From VAXT01 sp963728535 (GTDB taxonomy: Bacteria > Actinomycetota > Thermoleophilia > Gaiellales > Gaiellaceae): a stretch of 64,000 bases of DNA. The translations under genes and the position numbers were made by a program. A model generated the notes under the pieces. The model saw only the letters and a program-made list of their open reading frames with translations. It did not search any database and was not told where the DNA came from. Numbering within the stretch: the stretch's first letter is position 1; every line of letters begins with the position of its first letter. Location: the NCBI GenBank assembly GCA_963728535.1, contig CAVSKK010000001.1, forward strand, positions 1,426,001 to 1,490,000. Reading direction: 5' to 3'. Positions 8,664-17,549 of this stretch are shown here, piece by piece.

Positions 8664-9948
8664 TCCCGGCCGCCAGATGTACGAGCTCATGGAGCGCCTC
8701 TATCCGATCTGCCGCAGCCTCACGGGCGACGGGGTCCGGGAGACGCTCGATGTGATCGAGGAGCAGATCCCGCTCGAGCGCACCGAGGTGCCGAGCGGGA
8801 CGCAGGTCTACGACTGGACGCTCCCGCGGGAGTGGAACATCCGGGAAGCGTGGCTCGCCGGGCCCGACGGGGAAAGGATCGTCGACTTCGCGGACTCGAA
8901 CCTGCACGTTCTCGGCTACAGCGTCCCGGTCAGCAAGCGACTGCCCTTGAGCGAGCTCCGGGAGCACCTCTTCTCCGACCCGGAGCGCCCTGACGTGACG
9001 CCGTACCGAACCTCGTACCACAACGAGAACTGGGGTTTCTGCCTGCCGCACCGGCAGCTCGAGGCGCTCGAGGACGGTGAGTACGAGGCCGTGATCGACT
9101 CGACGCTCGAGGACGGCGTCGTCACCTACGCGGAGTGCCTCCTCCCGGGCCAGACCGAGGACGAGATCCTGCTCTCGACCTACATCTGCCACCCCTCGCT
9201 CTGCAACGACAACCTCTCGGGGATCGTGCTGCTGACGGCGCTCGCCAAGCACCTGCAGGCGGAGCAGCGGAGCTACTCCTACCGTTTCCTGTTCAGCCCG
9301 GCGACGATCGGGCCGCTGACCTGGCTCTCGCGAAACGAGGATCGGCTCCACCGCGTGAAGCACGGCCTCGTCGCCGCGTGCGTCGGCGACGCGGGCCCGT
9401 TGACGTACAAGCGGAGCCGTCGCGGCGACGCCGCCGTCGACCGCGCCGCGGGGCAGGTCGTGCTCTCAGCCGGCGGCGAAGTGCGCGACTTCACGCCGCT
9501 CGGCGGCGACGAGCGGCAGTTCTGCTCGCCGGGATTCGATCTCCCGGTCGGTGTCCTCTCCCGCACGCCTCAGGACGAGTTTCCCGGCTATCACTCGTCC
9601 GCCGACGACCTCGAGCTCGTCCGGCCGGAGCACCTCGCCGATTCGTTCGCGGCCTACCTCGCGGTCTTCGATCAGCTCGAGGCCGACGCGAGCGAAGGGA
9701 ACGCGACCTACGTCAACCTGAACCCCAAAGGGGAGCCGCAGCTCGGGAAACGGGGTCTGTACCGTGCCGTGGGCGGCGGCTCGTTCGCCGAGGGCGCGCT
9801 GCTCTGGGTGCTGAACCTCTCCGACGGTCGCCACGACCTGCAGGCGATCGCGGAGCGCTCGGGCCTCCCCTTCTCCGAGATCAGGGCCGCGGCGGACCAA
9901 CTGCTGGACGCCGGGCTCCTAGAGTCGGCGGTAGACGGCGTTTCGTAG
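8656..9948 (+). CDS. DUF4910 aminopeptidase-like protein
   Basis: 430 residues. The conserved start MYELMERLYPICRSLTGDGVRETL and metal-site-like motifs (TYICHPSLCNDNLSG near 175, GYHSSADD near 313) match the DUF2172/DUF4910 family, which has an M28-peptidase-like fold with an inserted domain and a C-terminal winged helix (here about 365-430). Members recur in polysaccharide loci beside sugar C-methyltransferases, but their reaction is not established as far as I know. It overlaps the methyltransferase by 8 bp and the convergent glycosyltransferase by 30 bp. Predicted cytoplasmic (no signal peptide). Confidence 0.82.
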   Translation: MSDPGRQMYELMERLYPICRSLTGDGVRETLDVIEEQIPLERTEVPSGTQVYDWTLPREWNIREAWLAGPDGERIVDFADSNLHVLGYSVPVSKRLPLSELREHLFSDPERPDVTPYRTSYHNENWGFCLPHRQLEALEDGEYEAVIDSTLEDGVVTYAECLLPGQTEDEILLSTYICHPSLCNDNLSGIVLLTALAKHLQAEQRSYSYRFLFSPATIGPLTWLSRNEDRLHRVKHGLVAACVGDAGPLTYKRSRRGDAAVDRAAGQVVLSAGGEVRDFTPLGGDERQFCSPGFDLPVGVLSRTPQDEFPGYHSSADDLELVRPEHLADSFAAYLAVFDQLEADASEGNATYVNLNPKGEPQLGKRGLYRAVGGGSFAEGALLWVLNLSDGRHDLQAIAERSGLPFSEIRAAADQLLDAGLLESAVDGVS

Positions 9949-10918
9949 CGCAAGCGCCCGGGCGCGGACCGGACCGGGCAGGGCGTGCACGGCACCGCGA
10001 ACGCCGCCGTGCGTCAGGTCGGCGCCGCGGATGACCGCCCGCGCCCGAACGCCGGGCCGCAGCCAGAGAGGAACCGACTTCGGCTCCAGCCGCACGGCGA
10101 CATCGTCCCCGAAGAGGAGCCGGGGCAGGAGCCGAACGTAGGCGTCGTCGCGCAGGCGGACCAGGGCCTTGCGCTGCCAGGCCTTCGGGGCAAGTGAGTA
10201 GTGGAGAATCGAGATTGGCTGCCCGTGGAGCTCGCAGCGCAAGGTGCGCTCGTCGACGACCACCGTCTCGAGCAGCTCCTCGGGATAGGCCTCGCCGTCT
10301 GCGGGCAGCTCGGCGATCGCCTCCTCTGGGACCTCGCTCGAGAGGATCGCGTTCAGGACGTCCTGGTCCCCAGCCCAGAACGGCTGCTCGAAGCGCCCGA
10401 AAAACTGCTCGCGCGGCACTCGCTCGCAGAGCTGCCACCAACGGGTGAGCAAGTCGGGCCAGTGGTCGATCGAGAGCGCAAGGAAGCCGGCGTTCAAGTA
10501 CGTTCGCCGGCGGAGAGGAGCGCGCAGCTCCAACATCTCCTCCCATTCGGCGAACCAGCGGCCGCGATGCGGCAAGGGGTCAGGAAAGGCGCAGATCCGC
10601 CCGTCGGCCGCCAGCGCTGCAATATCCGCGAGCGACCGGGTGACGATCATGTCGCTGTCGATGACGAGCGATCGTGCCCGAGGCTCCGACCACACCCGGG
10701 TATGGCTTCAGCAGTATCGGGCTCCCGGCCGGCGCCTCTGGAAGCTCGACGAGAGACACCTGCCCTTCGAGCAAACCTCGTTGTGCCGTCGTCAGCCCTC
10801 GGTCGAGGACGACGAGCTCTCCGGAGTTCCCCGTCAGGCGGAGCGAATTGAACAGCGCGACGAGCCCGGGGAAGAAGCCCGCGTCCGCAATCGTGTAGAA
10901 GGTCGCCTCAGTGCCCAT
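9919..10918 (-). pseudogene. GT8-like glycosyltransferase interrupted by an apparent +1 frameshift
   Basis: The N-terminal portion from ATG 10918 (MGTEATFYTIADAGFFPGLVALFNSL ending ILLKPYPG) and the C-terminal portion (WSEPRARSLVIDSDMIVTRSLADI onward to 9919) lie in different frames. Removing one base in the CCCGGG run near 10695-10700 joins them into one 332-residue protein. The DSDMIV motif is the metal/nucleotide-sugar DxD site, and the NAGFLAL and WAGDQDVLN segments also fit GT-A/GT8 enzymes. The break sits just before the DxD motif, so the gene as written could not make an active enzyme. A sequencing indel and true decay are both possible. Confidence 0.75.
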
Positions 10919-12395
10919 GGAGCCCAAAGAGCCGGCAGCTCAGCCTAACGGCGCACCGCCAGAAACAGGCGCCCGACGGATCCTCGCCGGCACCGCGTAC
11001 CGCGCGCTCGGGGACCTCGGGTCGAAGGCTGCGTCGATCGTCCTCTTCGTCGTCATGGCGCGCGAGCTCGGCGACACGGGCTTCGGCGTCTTCACGCTGG
11101 GTCTCTCGGTTGCGACCCTCGTCACCGTCTTCGGCGGCTTCGGCCAGGACGGGATCCTGACGCGGGAGGTCGCGCGCGACCACGACCGCATCCATCTCTA
11201 CTTCGCAAACACGCTCGCGCTGAAGGCGCTGCTCATCCTCCCCGCGCTCGCCCTCACGGCTGCTGTCACGTTCGCGCTCGGGGTCGACGCCGAGACGGAG
11301 GCCGTGATCCTGCTGCTGGGGATCGCCATCGCCGCGGAGCTCTTCACCGCCACCTGTCTCGCGGTCTTCCAGGCGTACGAGCGCATCGGCTTCCTGCCGG
11401 TGGTGATGATCTCCCAGCGGCTCGTGACGGCAGTCGTCGGCGTCGCCGCCCTGCTGGCGGGCGCAGGTGTCGTCGCCGTCTCGGCGATCTACCTGGGCGG
11501 GTCGGTCCTGGCGCTCGCTCTCGCGGCGACCCTCCTGTTCCGGCGGGTCGTCCGGCCACGGTGGGAGATCGACGCCAGGCGCTTCTGGCCGCTCATGCGG
11601 GTCGCACTGCCCGTCGGCATCGCCGGCGTCTTCGGGACGATTCTCTTCCGCGTCGACATCACGATCCTCGCGGCCTTCGAGCCCGACAGCATCGTCGGGG
11701 ACTACGGCGCCGCCTTTCGGCTCTTCGAGGCCACGCTCTTCCTGAGCTGGGCCGTGGGCACCGCTCTCTACCCGGTGCTCTCGCGGCTGCGGCCCGACGG
11801 CAATCCTTCCTCGGGGCTCGTCTTCGAGCGCGGCCTGAAACTGGCGCTCGCGGCCACGCTTCCGCTCGGCGTGAGCGCGGCGCTGGTGGCCGAGCCACTC
11901 GTAACCTTCGTCTACGGGGCCGACTTCGCGCCGGCGGGAGACGCGCTCCAGTTGCTCGCGCCCGCGATCGCGCTCTATCCCGTCACCCACCTCGCGGGCG
12001 TCCTTCTTCTCTCGCAGGACCGGCAGATCGCGCTCGCCGCGGTCCACGGCATCGTCGCCGCTGTGAACGTCGTGGCCAACGTCGTGCTGATCTCGGTGTT
12101 CTCGCTCGAGGGCGCGGCGGCCGCGGCTTCGCTGACGCAGTTGCTGCTGGCCGTTGGGCTCCTCGCCGCGGCACGAGGGCTGGCCCGGGACGTCTCCTGG
12201 ACTCGTGTCCTTGCCGGGCCGCTCCTGGCGGGAGCCCTCGCTGCTTTGGCGATGGCCCCCTTCCGGGACGACCTGGGCGCCGCGCTCGCCGTCGGTGCGG
12301 CCGTCTACGTGCCGGTCCTCGTCGTGTTCGAGTGGCTCGCCTTCCCGTCCGACGCGCGTGCGCTGCGCGACTTCGTGTTGCGGCGGGCGGAATAG
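10917..12395 (+). CDS. Wzx-like oligosaccharide flippase (copy 1)
   Basis: 492 residues from ATG 10917 (GTG 10911 would add two). About 12-14 hydrophobic helices; the conserved start RILAGTAYRALGDLGSKAASIVLFVVMARELG is typical of polysaccharide-export flippases of the MOP superfamily. They move undecaprenyl-diphosphate-linked repeat units across the membrane. A second, clearly related flippase lies at 22408. The start codon shares the palindrome CCATGG with the divergent glycosyltransferase gene. The stop codon TAG is also the start of a TAGAGT box serving the next gene. Confidence 0.88.
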   Translation: MEPKEPAAQPNGAPPETGARRILAGTAYRALGDLGSKAASIVLFVVMARELGDTGFGVFTLGLSVATLVTVFGGFGQDGILTREVARDHDRIHLYFANTLALKALLILPALALTAAVTFALGVDAETEAVILLLGIAIAAELFTATCLAVFQAYERIGFLPVVMISQRLVTAVVGVAALLAGAGVVAVSAIYLGGSVLALALAATLLFRRVVRPRWEIDARRFWPLMRVALPVGIAGVFGTILFRVDITILAAFEPDSIVGDYGAAFRLFEATLFLSWAVGTALYPVLSRLRPDGNPSSGLVFERGLKLALAATLPLGVSAALVAEPLVTFVYGADFAPAGDALQLLAPAIALYPVTHLAGVLLLSQDRQIALAAVHGIVAAVNVVANVVLISVFSLEGAAAAASLTQLLLAVGLLAAARGLARDVSWTRVLAGPLLAGALAALAMAPFRDDLGAALAVGAAVYVPVLVVFEWLAFPSDARALRDFVLRRAE

Positions 12396-12398
12396 AGT
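12393..12398 (+). promoter_or_regulatory. -10 box TAGAGT for a leaderless SDR gene
   Basis: TAGAGT lies six bases (CCGCCG) before the GTG start at 12405, and its TAG doubles as the stop codon of the flippase gene. The same TAGACT-CCGCCG-start arrangement precedes the gene at 44497. No good -35 is visible. Confidence 0.45.
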
Positions 12399-12404
12399 CC
12401 GCCG

Positions 12405-13088
12405 GTGGCAGTCGACCTGAGCGGGCAGTTGGCGATCGTCACGGGCGGGACGCGAGGCGTCGGGCAGGCAATCGCACAGGCGCTCGAGGCCGCAGGCGCG
12501 GAGGTGCAGAGCTGGTCGCGGTCCGGCGGAGTCGACGTCGCGGACCCGGAAGCGGTCGATTCCGCAATGACTGGGCTGGGCCCCGTCGACCTGCTCGTCA
12601 ACAACGCGGGCACGTTCGACGCGATCGGCCCTGTCTGGGCGTCCGATCCGGACGACTGGCACGGCGACCTCCAGACGAGCGTGCTCGGCGCGTTTCACTG
12701 CTCGCGGGCGGTTCTCCCGGGCATGATCGAACGCGAGCGCGGCCGGATTGTGAACGTCTCGAGCGGCGCAGGGACCAGGCCGTATCCCTACGGCTCGGGC
12801 TACGCGGCCGGCAAGGCGGCTCTGCTCAGCTTCACGGAGACCCTGGCCGCGGAGACGAAGGACCACGGGATCGCCGTCTTCGCGATCACGCCGGGGTTCG
12901 TCTGGACAGCGATGACGGAGCGCCTGCGAGACGCCGCCGGGCCGGCGCCGGACATCAGCGGCGCCGAGCCGGTCGAGCCGGAGCGCGCCGGCGAGCTCGT
13001 CGTCCGGCTCGCATCCGGCGAGGTGGACGGTCTCAGCGGGCGGTTCATCCACGTGCGGGACGACCTCGACGAGCTGCTCAGCCGCTGA
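12405..13088 (+). CDS. SDR family oxidoreductase
   Basis: 227 residues, classical short-chain dehydrogenase: TGGTRGVG near residue 14, NNAG near 65, catalytic Ser in NVSSGAG near 115, and Tyr-x3-Lys in GYAAGKAA near 129. The fold binds NAD(P)H and oxidises or reduces an alcohol/ketone; substrate unknown. Slightly short for the family (about 250). Start GTG 12405. Its last 11 bp overlap the convergent rfbC-like gene. It may act on a sugar or be a general reductase caught in the locus. Confidence 0.82.
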   Translation: MAVDLSGQLAIVTGGTRGVGQAIAQALEAAGAEVQSWSRSGGVDVADPEAVDSAMTGLGPVDLLVNNAGTFDAIGPVWASDPDDWHGDLQTSVLGAFHCSRAVLPGMIERERGRIVNVSSGAGTRPYPYGSGYAAGKAALLSFTETLAAETKDHGIAVFAITPGFVWTAMTERLRDAAGPAPDISGAEPVEPERAGELVVRLASGEVDGLSGRFIHVRDDLDELLSR

Positions 13089-13608
13089 AGTCCGGCCAGG
13101 CTTTGTCCTTCTCGGACATGACGCTGGGCTCGTGCGGCCACTCGATGCCGAAGGCCGGATCGTCCCAGCGCACCCCCCGTGCTGCCTCCGGCGCGTAGGG
13201 CGCAGAGATCAGGTAGAGGGTCTCGCTCTCGTCCTCGAGCGTCAGGTAGCCGTGCGCCAGCCCCTCGGGGACGTACAGCATCCTGCCGTCAGACGCGGTC
13301 AGCTCGACGGCAACCCAGCGCTTGAACGTCGGAGACGCGGGCCGCAGGTCGACGATCACGTCGTGCACGGCGCCACGGATGCAGCGGACGAGTTTCGCCT
13401 CGGCGTGCGGCTCCGCCTGGTAGTGGAGGCCGCGCAGAGTGCCCCGCTCCTTGTTGAAGGCGATGCTGCCCTGCGCGAAGCGCGTTGCGAGCCCGCTTTG
13501 CTCGAGCTCGCCCTCGTCGTAGATGCGGGCGAACCAGCCCCGCTCATCCTCCACGCGCTCGCTCTCGACGACGAACGCGCCGGGCAGCTCGGTCTCGCGC
13601 CAGATCAT
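13078..13608 (-). CDS. rfbC: dTDP-4-dehydrorhamnose 3,5-epimerase family protein
   Basis: 176 residues; the cupin signature FNKERGTLRGLHYQ near residue 52, the core VRCIRGAVHDVIVDLR near 75, and FVPEGLAHG-like YVPEGLAHGYL near 112 match RfbC/RmlC. The enzyme epimerises C3 and C5 of a 4-keto-6-deoxy sugar nucleotide. There is no RmlA, RmlB or RmlD in the window, so here it may serve a CDP- or other NDP-linked branched sugar made with the rfbF and C-methyltransferase genes. Coupled to the upstream epimerase by ATGA. Confidence 0.88.
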   Translation of the reverse strand: MIWRETELPGAFVVESERVEDERGWFARIYDEGELEQSGLATRFAQGSIAFNKERGTLRGLHYQAEPHAEAKLVRCIRGAVHDVIVDLRPASPTFKRWVAVELTASDGRMLYVPEGLAHGYLTLEDESETLYLISAPYAPEAARGVRWDDPAFGIEWPHEPSVMSEKDKAWPDFSG

Positions 13609-14654
13609 CGCCAGCGAAGATCCTCGCCGAGCTTTCCTTCCGCCAGGAGGCTCTGGAGCCTCTTCAGGCGCGTGAACCGGGGCCCGTCGAACTCCTCGAA
13701 GGTCAGCTCGGCCGCCTCGTACGCGTCGTGGAGCTCCTGCGCGCTCTCGCGCGCGGTGCGGCGGAGGCCGAGCTCGGGCAGTGCCTGGGCGAGTTTACCG
13801 AAGTCCACTCGGTACGACCGCGGGTCGGGGTCGCCTGCGCCGCCGTACTCCACCTCGCTGCCCGGCACGACCTGCTTTGCGATCTCGGCCAGGTCGCGTA
13901 CCTGGTAGTTCTCGGAGTCGGCCCCTACGTTGAAGGCCTGACCGTGCACGGCCTCGCGCGGAGCCTCGAGCAGCGCGACCGTCGCGTCGGCGACGTCGGC
14001 GACGTGGATCACGGGCCGCCAGGGAGTTCCGTCGCTCAGGATCCGGACCGCGCCGGTGGTGAACGCCCACCCGACCAGGTTGTTCAGCACGATGTCGATC
14101 CGTAGCCGGGGCGAGACTCCATGCACCGTTGCGTTGCGCATGAAGACGGGCGAGAAGTCGTCGTCCGCGAGCTCGGCGAGCGCCTCCTCGGAGCGGACCT
14201 TCGACTCAGCGTAGGCGGTGATCGGCTTGAGCGGCGCGTCCTCGGTCACGCGCTCATCCTCGGAGGCGCCGTACATGCTGCACGAGGAGGCGAAGACGAA
14301 CCGCGAGACACCGGCCTCGCGCGCGGCCCTGGCGAGGTCGACCGTGGCCCGGAAGTTGATCTCGAACGTGAGCTCTGGGTCGAGGTCGCCGAGCGGATCG
14401 TTGGAGAGGGCGGCGAGGTGGACGACCGCATCGAACCCGCGCAGATCGTCTGCGGTCACGTCGCGGACGTCGAGCTCGAGCGCCGGCAAAGCGTCCTGGA
14501 CGGGGCCGAGATCGCAGCCGCGGTAGTAGAGCGTGTCGAGCCCGGTCACGTCGTGCCCCGCCGCGACGAGAGCCGGCCCGGTCACAGAGCCAAGGTAGCC
14601 GTGGTGGCCGGTGACGAGGACTTTCAGCGGAAGCACGTTTCGAGTGTCCCTCAT
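13605..14654 (-). CDS. NAD-dependent epimerase/dehydratase of the branched-sugar pathway
   Basis: 349 residues from ATG 14654 (MRDTRNVLPLKVLVTG); GTG 14636 is also possible. Extended SDR: TGHHGYLG near residue 15, FASSCSMYG near 121, and Tyr-x3-Lys as YAESK near 147. It shows FMRNATVHGVSPRLR, the substrate-side loop seen in epimerases that act on 4-keto sugars. It ends in ATGA shared with rfbC, so both act in one pathway. Divergent from the glycoside hydrolase gene at 14713. Candidate 4,6-dehydratase or 4-reductase partner for rfbF; not provable by eye. Confidence 0.85.
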   Translation of the reverse strand: MRDTRNVLPLKVLVTGHHGYLGSVTGPALVAAGHDVTGLDTLYYRGCDLGPVQDALPALELDVRDVTADDLRGFDAVVHLAALSNDPLGDLDPELTFEINFRATVDLARAAREAGVSRFVFASSCSMYGASEDERVTEDAPLKPITAYAESKVRSEEALAELADDDFSPVFMRNATVHGVSPRLRIDIVLNNLVGWAFTTGAVRILSDGTPWRPVIHVADVADATVALLEAPREAVHGQAFNVGADSENYQVRDLAEIAKQVVPGSEVEYGGAGDPDPRSYRVDFGKLAQALPELGLRRTARESAQELHDAYEAAELTFEEFDGPRFTRLKRLQSLLAEGKLGEDLRWR

Positions 14655-14712
14655 CCGAGGGGCACTTGGACGAGTGATCTCGCAGAACCGCTGGAGACCC
14701 GAATCCAGCAGC

Positions 14713-16407
14713 ATGGAGCCAGCCTCGACTCGCTCGATCTTTACCGTGCTGCTCGCGATCTTTGCGGGCCTCGTGGTTACCGTCCCGACGGCTCTTGCCG
14801 CCACTCGCAGCGCTCCCGTCGCCGACCTCGTCGCCGCCCAGGCAGGCCAGTCCTACGTCGGGTCGGCTCGAATCCGCTCGCAACACCGCGGACGTGTCTG
14901 CCTCCGAATCCAGGAGCGGGCAGGCGGCGCTCGGATCGGCGCCGCATCCCGCTGTGCACGCACGACCGGGCGCTGGCAGCGGATCGCCTCCGTGCGCTAT
15001 CGAACCCGCCTTGCAGGAAGCAGGTTGAGCGTGACCGTCCGTCGCGCAAAGTTGAGCGCAGGCCGCGTCGTCGTCGACTCGATGGAGCTCCGGCCGGCCA
15101 AGAGATGCAGAAGGCATTGCACGCCACCGCCACCGCCACCGCCACCGCCGCCTCCTCCCCCTCCGCCTCCACCTCCGCCTCCGCCTCCACCTCCGCCTCC
15201 GCCTCCGCCTCCACCTCCGCCTCCACCTCCGCCTCCGCCTCCGCCTCCACCTCCGCCTCCACCTCCGCCTCCGCCTCCGCCTCCGCCTCCGCCTCCGCCT
15301 CCGCCGCCTCCTCCTCCGCCTCCGCCGCCACCACCACCGCCACCGCCGCCACCACCGCCACCGCCTCCGCCGCCACCTCCTCCTCCACCCCCTCCGCCTC
15401 CGCCACCCCCTCCGCCGCCACCCCCACCCCCTGACTCGAACGTGGCAGTCGGCTCGCAGTTCCACTGCAACTGGGGCTTCTATACGAACCCCGACCGGCT
15501 GACCGTCCTCGACAAGCTCGCCTCGGCAGGCGTCAAGTGGGTGCGCATCGACACCTCCTGGGCCGGGATCGAGGACACGGCCAAGGGAGCGCGGAACGCG
15601 TGGTACATCGGGATGGTCGACTTCTGCGTCAACCAGGCGCGCGCCCGTGGCATGAACGTGCTGATCACGCTCTGGATGACCCCGGGCTGGGCGAACGGGA
15701 ACCGGGGCAACCTCGTCCCGCCGACGAACCCGCAGGATTACGCCGACTTCGCCCGCTGGGCAGCCGGCTACTGGCGTGGACGCGTCGCCGCCTGGGAGGT
15801 CTGGAACGAGCCCGATCCGAACCAGTCCTTCTGGCAAGGCACCATCGACCAGTACGCCGGTCTTCTGCGCGCCTCGTATCCCGCCTTCAAGGCCGGCGAT
15901 CCCGAAGCGAAGGTCGTCCTCGGAGGCCCTTCCGCGAACGACGACGCCTGGATCCGCCAGGTCTACGCCCGGGGAACGAAGGATTTCTTCGACGTCGTCT
16001 CGACCCACCCGTACCAGGGGATGGCTGACGCGCCTCCGGAGCAGGCCGACGACGGCAACCGCTGGTGGTTCACCCACCTCCCGGCCGTTCGCCAGGTCAT
16101 GCTCGACTACGGCGATGCGGCAAAGCCGGTCTGGTACGGCGAGTTCGGCTGGTCTTCACACACGAACTGGGGCGGCATCCAGAACTGGGAGCGCGGTGTG
16201 ACGCCGCAGCAGCAAGGCGATTACTTCGTCCGCGCACTTCAGTACACGGAGGCCCACTACTCCTACGTATCGGTCGCCTTCTGGTACAAGGAACGCGCCC
16301 GCCCAGGTGACACCGACGTGCATCAGTCGGGCTACGCGCTGCTCAACGCGGATATGACGGAGCGTCCAGTTCTCGGCACGCTCCGCACGTACCTGGCTAA
16401 CCGCTAG
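14713..16407 (+). CDS. Secreted glycoside hydrolase (clan GH-A) with a 103-proline linker
   Basis: 564 residues from ATG 14713. A signal peptide ends near residue 28 (TALAATRS), then a small basic beta-type domain (about 35-135), then 103 consecutive proline codons (15124-15432), then a TIM-barrel domain of about 325 residues. Within the barrel, WEVWNEPDPN carries the usual acid/base Glu of clan GH-A and WYGEFGWSS the nucleophile Glu, as in GH5/GH39-like enzymes. Predicted to act outside the cell on a polysaccharide, possibly the one built by this locus. The linker, all CCN codons, is far longer than normal and is treated as a separate feature. Confidence 0.85.
   Translation: MEPASTRSIFTVLLAIFAGLVVTVPTALAATRSAPVADLVAAQAGQSYVGSARIRSQHRGRVCLRIQERAGGARIGAASRCARTTGRWQRIASVRYRTRLAGSRLSVTVRRAKLSAGRVVVDSMELRPAKRCRRHCTPPPPPPPPPPPPPPPPPPPPPPPPPPPPPPPPPPPPPPPPPPPPPPPPPPPPPPPPPPPPPPPPPPPPPPPPPPPPPPPPPPPPPPPPPPPPPPPPPPPPPPPDSNVAVGSQFHCNWGFYTNPDRLTVLDKLASAGVKWVRIDTSWAGIEDTAKGARNAWYIGMVDFCVNQARARGMNVLITLWMTPGWANGNRGNLVPPTNPQDYADFARWAAGYWRGRVAAWEVWNEPDPNQSFWQGTIDQYAGLLRASYPAFKAGDPEAKVVLGGPSANDDAWIRQVYARGTKDFFDVVSTHPYQGMADAPPEQADDGNRWWFTHLPAVRQVMLDYGDAAKPVWYGEFGWSSHTNWGGIQNWERGVTPQQQGDYFVRALQYTEAHYSYVSVAFWYKERARPGDTDVHQSGYALLNADMTERPVLGTLRTYLANR
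15124..15432 (+). repeat. Polyproline codon tract, 103 consecutive CCN codons
   Basis: 309 bases made only of CCG, CCT, CCA and CCC codons, dominated by imperfect CCGCCT/CCACCTCCG units. It lies in frame inside the glycoside hydrolase gene. The other strand reads as pure glycine. Repeats of this kind expand and contract by slippage, so copy number may vary between cells or assemblies. Confidence 0.97.
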
Positions 16408-16423
16408 TCCGCGACGCCGCGTT

Positions 16424-17539
16424 TCACACGGCCGCCCGGAGGTAGTGACCCTTCATCGCCTCGACCATCGTGTCGACGGAAAACCGGCCTTGGAGCCGCT
16501 CGCGACCACAGCTGACGAGCCTCGCACGGAGCGCGGCGTCATCGAGCACCCGGACGAGCGCATCCGCGAGCGCGGCACGGTCGCCTGCCGGAACCAGCAC
16601 CGCACAGTCGCCGAGCGTCTCTCTGAGCGCACCGTCGTCGTAGGCCACAACAGGTGTGCCCATGGCGAAGCCCTCGAGCCCCACGTAGCCGAAGCCCTCT
16701 CGGCCGAACCCCCGCTCGTCGGGCACGCTCGGCACGACCACGACGTCGAAACCGCTGATCAGCTCGAGCGCGTCTTCGCGGTAGCCGAGGAACGAGACGG
16801 CATCCGTCAGTCCCTCGCGCGCCAGAGCCGCATGCAGCTCCGCAACGTACTCGGGCCGAGAGGAGCTCTCGGCGCCGACGAGGGCCACACGAACCTCCGG
16901 CACCCGCCGGACGACCTCGGGGAGCGCCGCCACGAGCTCCTGCTGGCCCTTCGCCTGCTCGAGTCTCCCAACCAGTCCAATGACTGAGGTCGGCTCCTGC
17001 CCGAGCGCCTCGGCCACAAGGCGGCGACCGCGTTCGCGGTCAACCTGCACGGCGGGAAGCCCGTTGTGAACCACGTGCATCTTGCCGCCCGAGCTCTCGG
17101 AACCGAACGTCTCGAGGACGGCGGCACTCACGCCGATGACGGCGCGGCACCGACCAGCGATCATTCGCGCGCGACGCCCGTCCATCGAGAAGTCGTGCTT
17201 GACCCAGACGACGGGTGTTCCCGTTCCGCGTGTCGCGAGCACGGACACCAGGGCCGCTTTGATCCCGTTGGCGTGAACGACGGCCGGGCGGTCGCGCCTG
17301 AGCAGTCTCCGTAGCCTCAGCGCGGACACGGCCGCGGCGAGACCTCGCCGGCCGGTGGGCAGCACCTCGGTCGCCAAGCCCTTCCCCCGAAAACGCTCGA
17401 CGACCGGCCCCTCCTCGAGGAAGACCACGCTCGAAAGCCATTCCGGCTCCAGGCGATCGGTGAGCGTCTCCAGATAACGCTCGGCGCCGCCGAGCCGCGC
17501 GTGCGAGGAGACGAACGTGACCGGAACGGAAGCGTTCAC
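16424..17539 (-). CDS. Glycosyltransferase family 4
   Basis: 371 residues. The GT-B N-terminus FVSSHARLGGAERYLETL, the core IGLVGRLEQAKGQQELV near residue 188, and PSVPDERGFGREGFGYVGLEGFAMGTPVVA near 270 with the E-x7-E pair support a retaining glycosyltransferase. Last gene of a minus-strand run (deacetylase 1, deacetylase 2, GT2, ligase, this gene) with gaps of 13 bp or less, so it is probably cotranscribed with the ligase. Converges on the glycoside hydrolase with a 16-bp gap. Substrate unknown. Confidence 0.85.
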   Translation of the reverse strand: MNASVPVTFVSSHARLGGAERYLETLTDRLEPEWLSSVVFLEEGPVVERFRGKGLATEVLPTGRRGLAAAVSALRLRRLLRRDRPAVVHANGIKAALVSVLATRGTGTPVVWVKHDFSMDGRRARMIAGRCRAVIGVSAAVLETFGSESSGGKMHVVHNGLPAVQVDRERGRRLVAEALGQEPTSVIGLVGRLEQAKGQQELVAALPEVVRRVPEVRVALVGAESSSRPEYVAELHAALAREGLTDAVSFLGYREDALELISGFDVVVVPSVPDERGFGREGFGYVGLEGFAMGTPVVAYDDGALRETLGDCAVLVPAGDRAALADALVRVLDDAALRARLVSCGRERLQGRFSVDTMVEAMKGHYLRAAV

Positions 17540-17549
17540 CGCAGGTCGT

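Noticed and set aside
10908..13052. 714-codon minus-strand frame opposite the flippase and SDR genes
   Set aside because: Composition is Arg/Asp/Glu/Gly-rich without motifs; the plus-strand genes are unmistakable.
14997..15470. Long minus-strand frame of pure glycine
   Set aside because: It is the complement of the polyproline tract; the plus frame has signal peptide and enzyme domains, while this has none.
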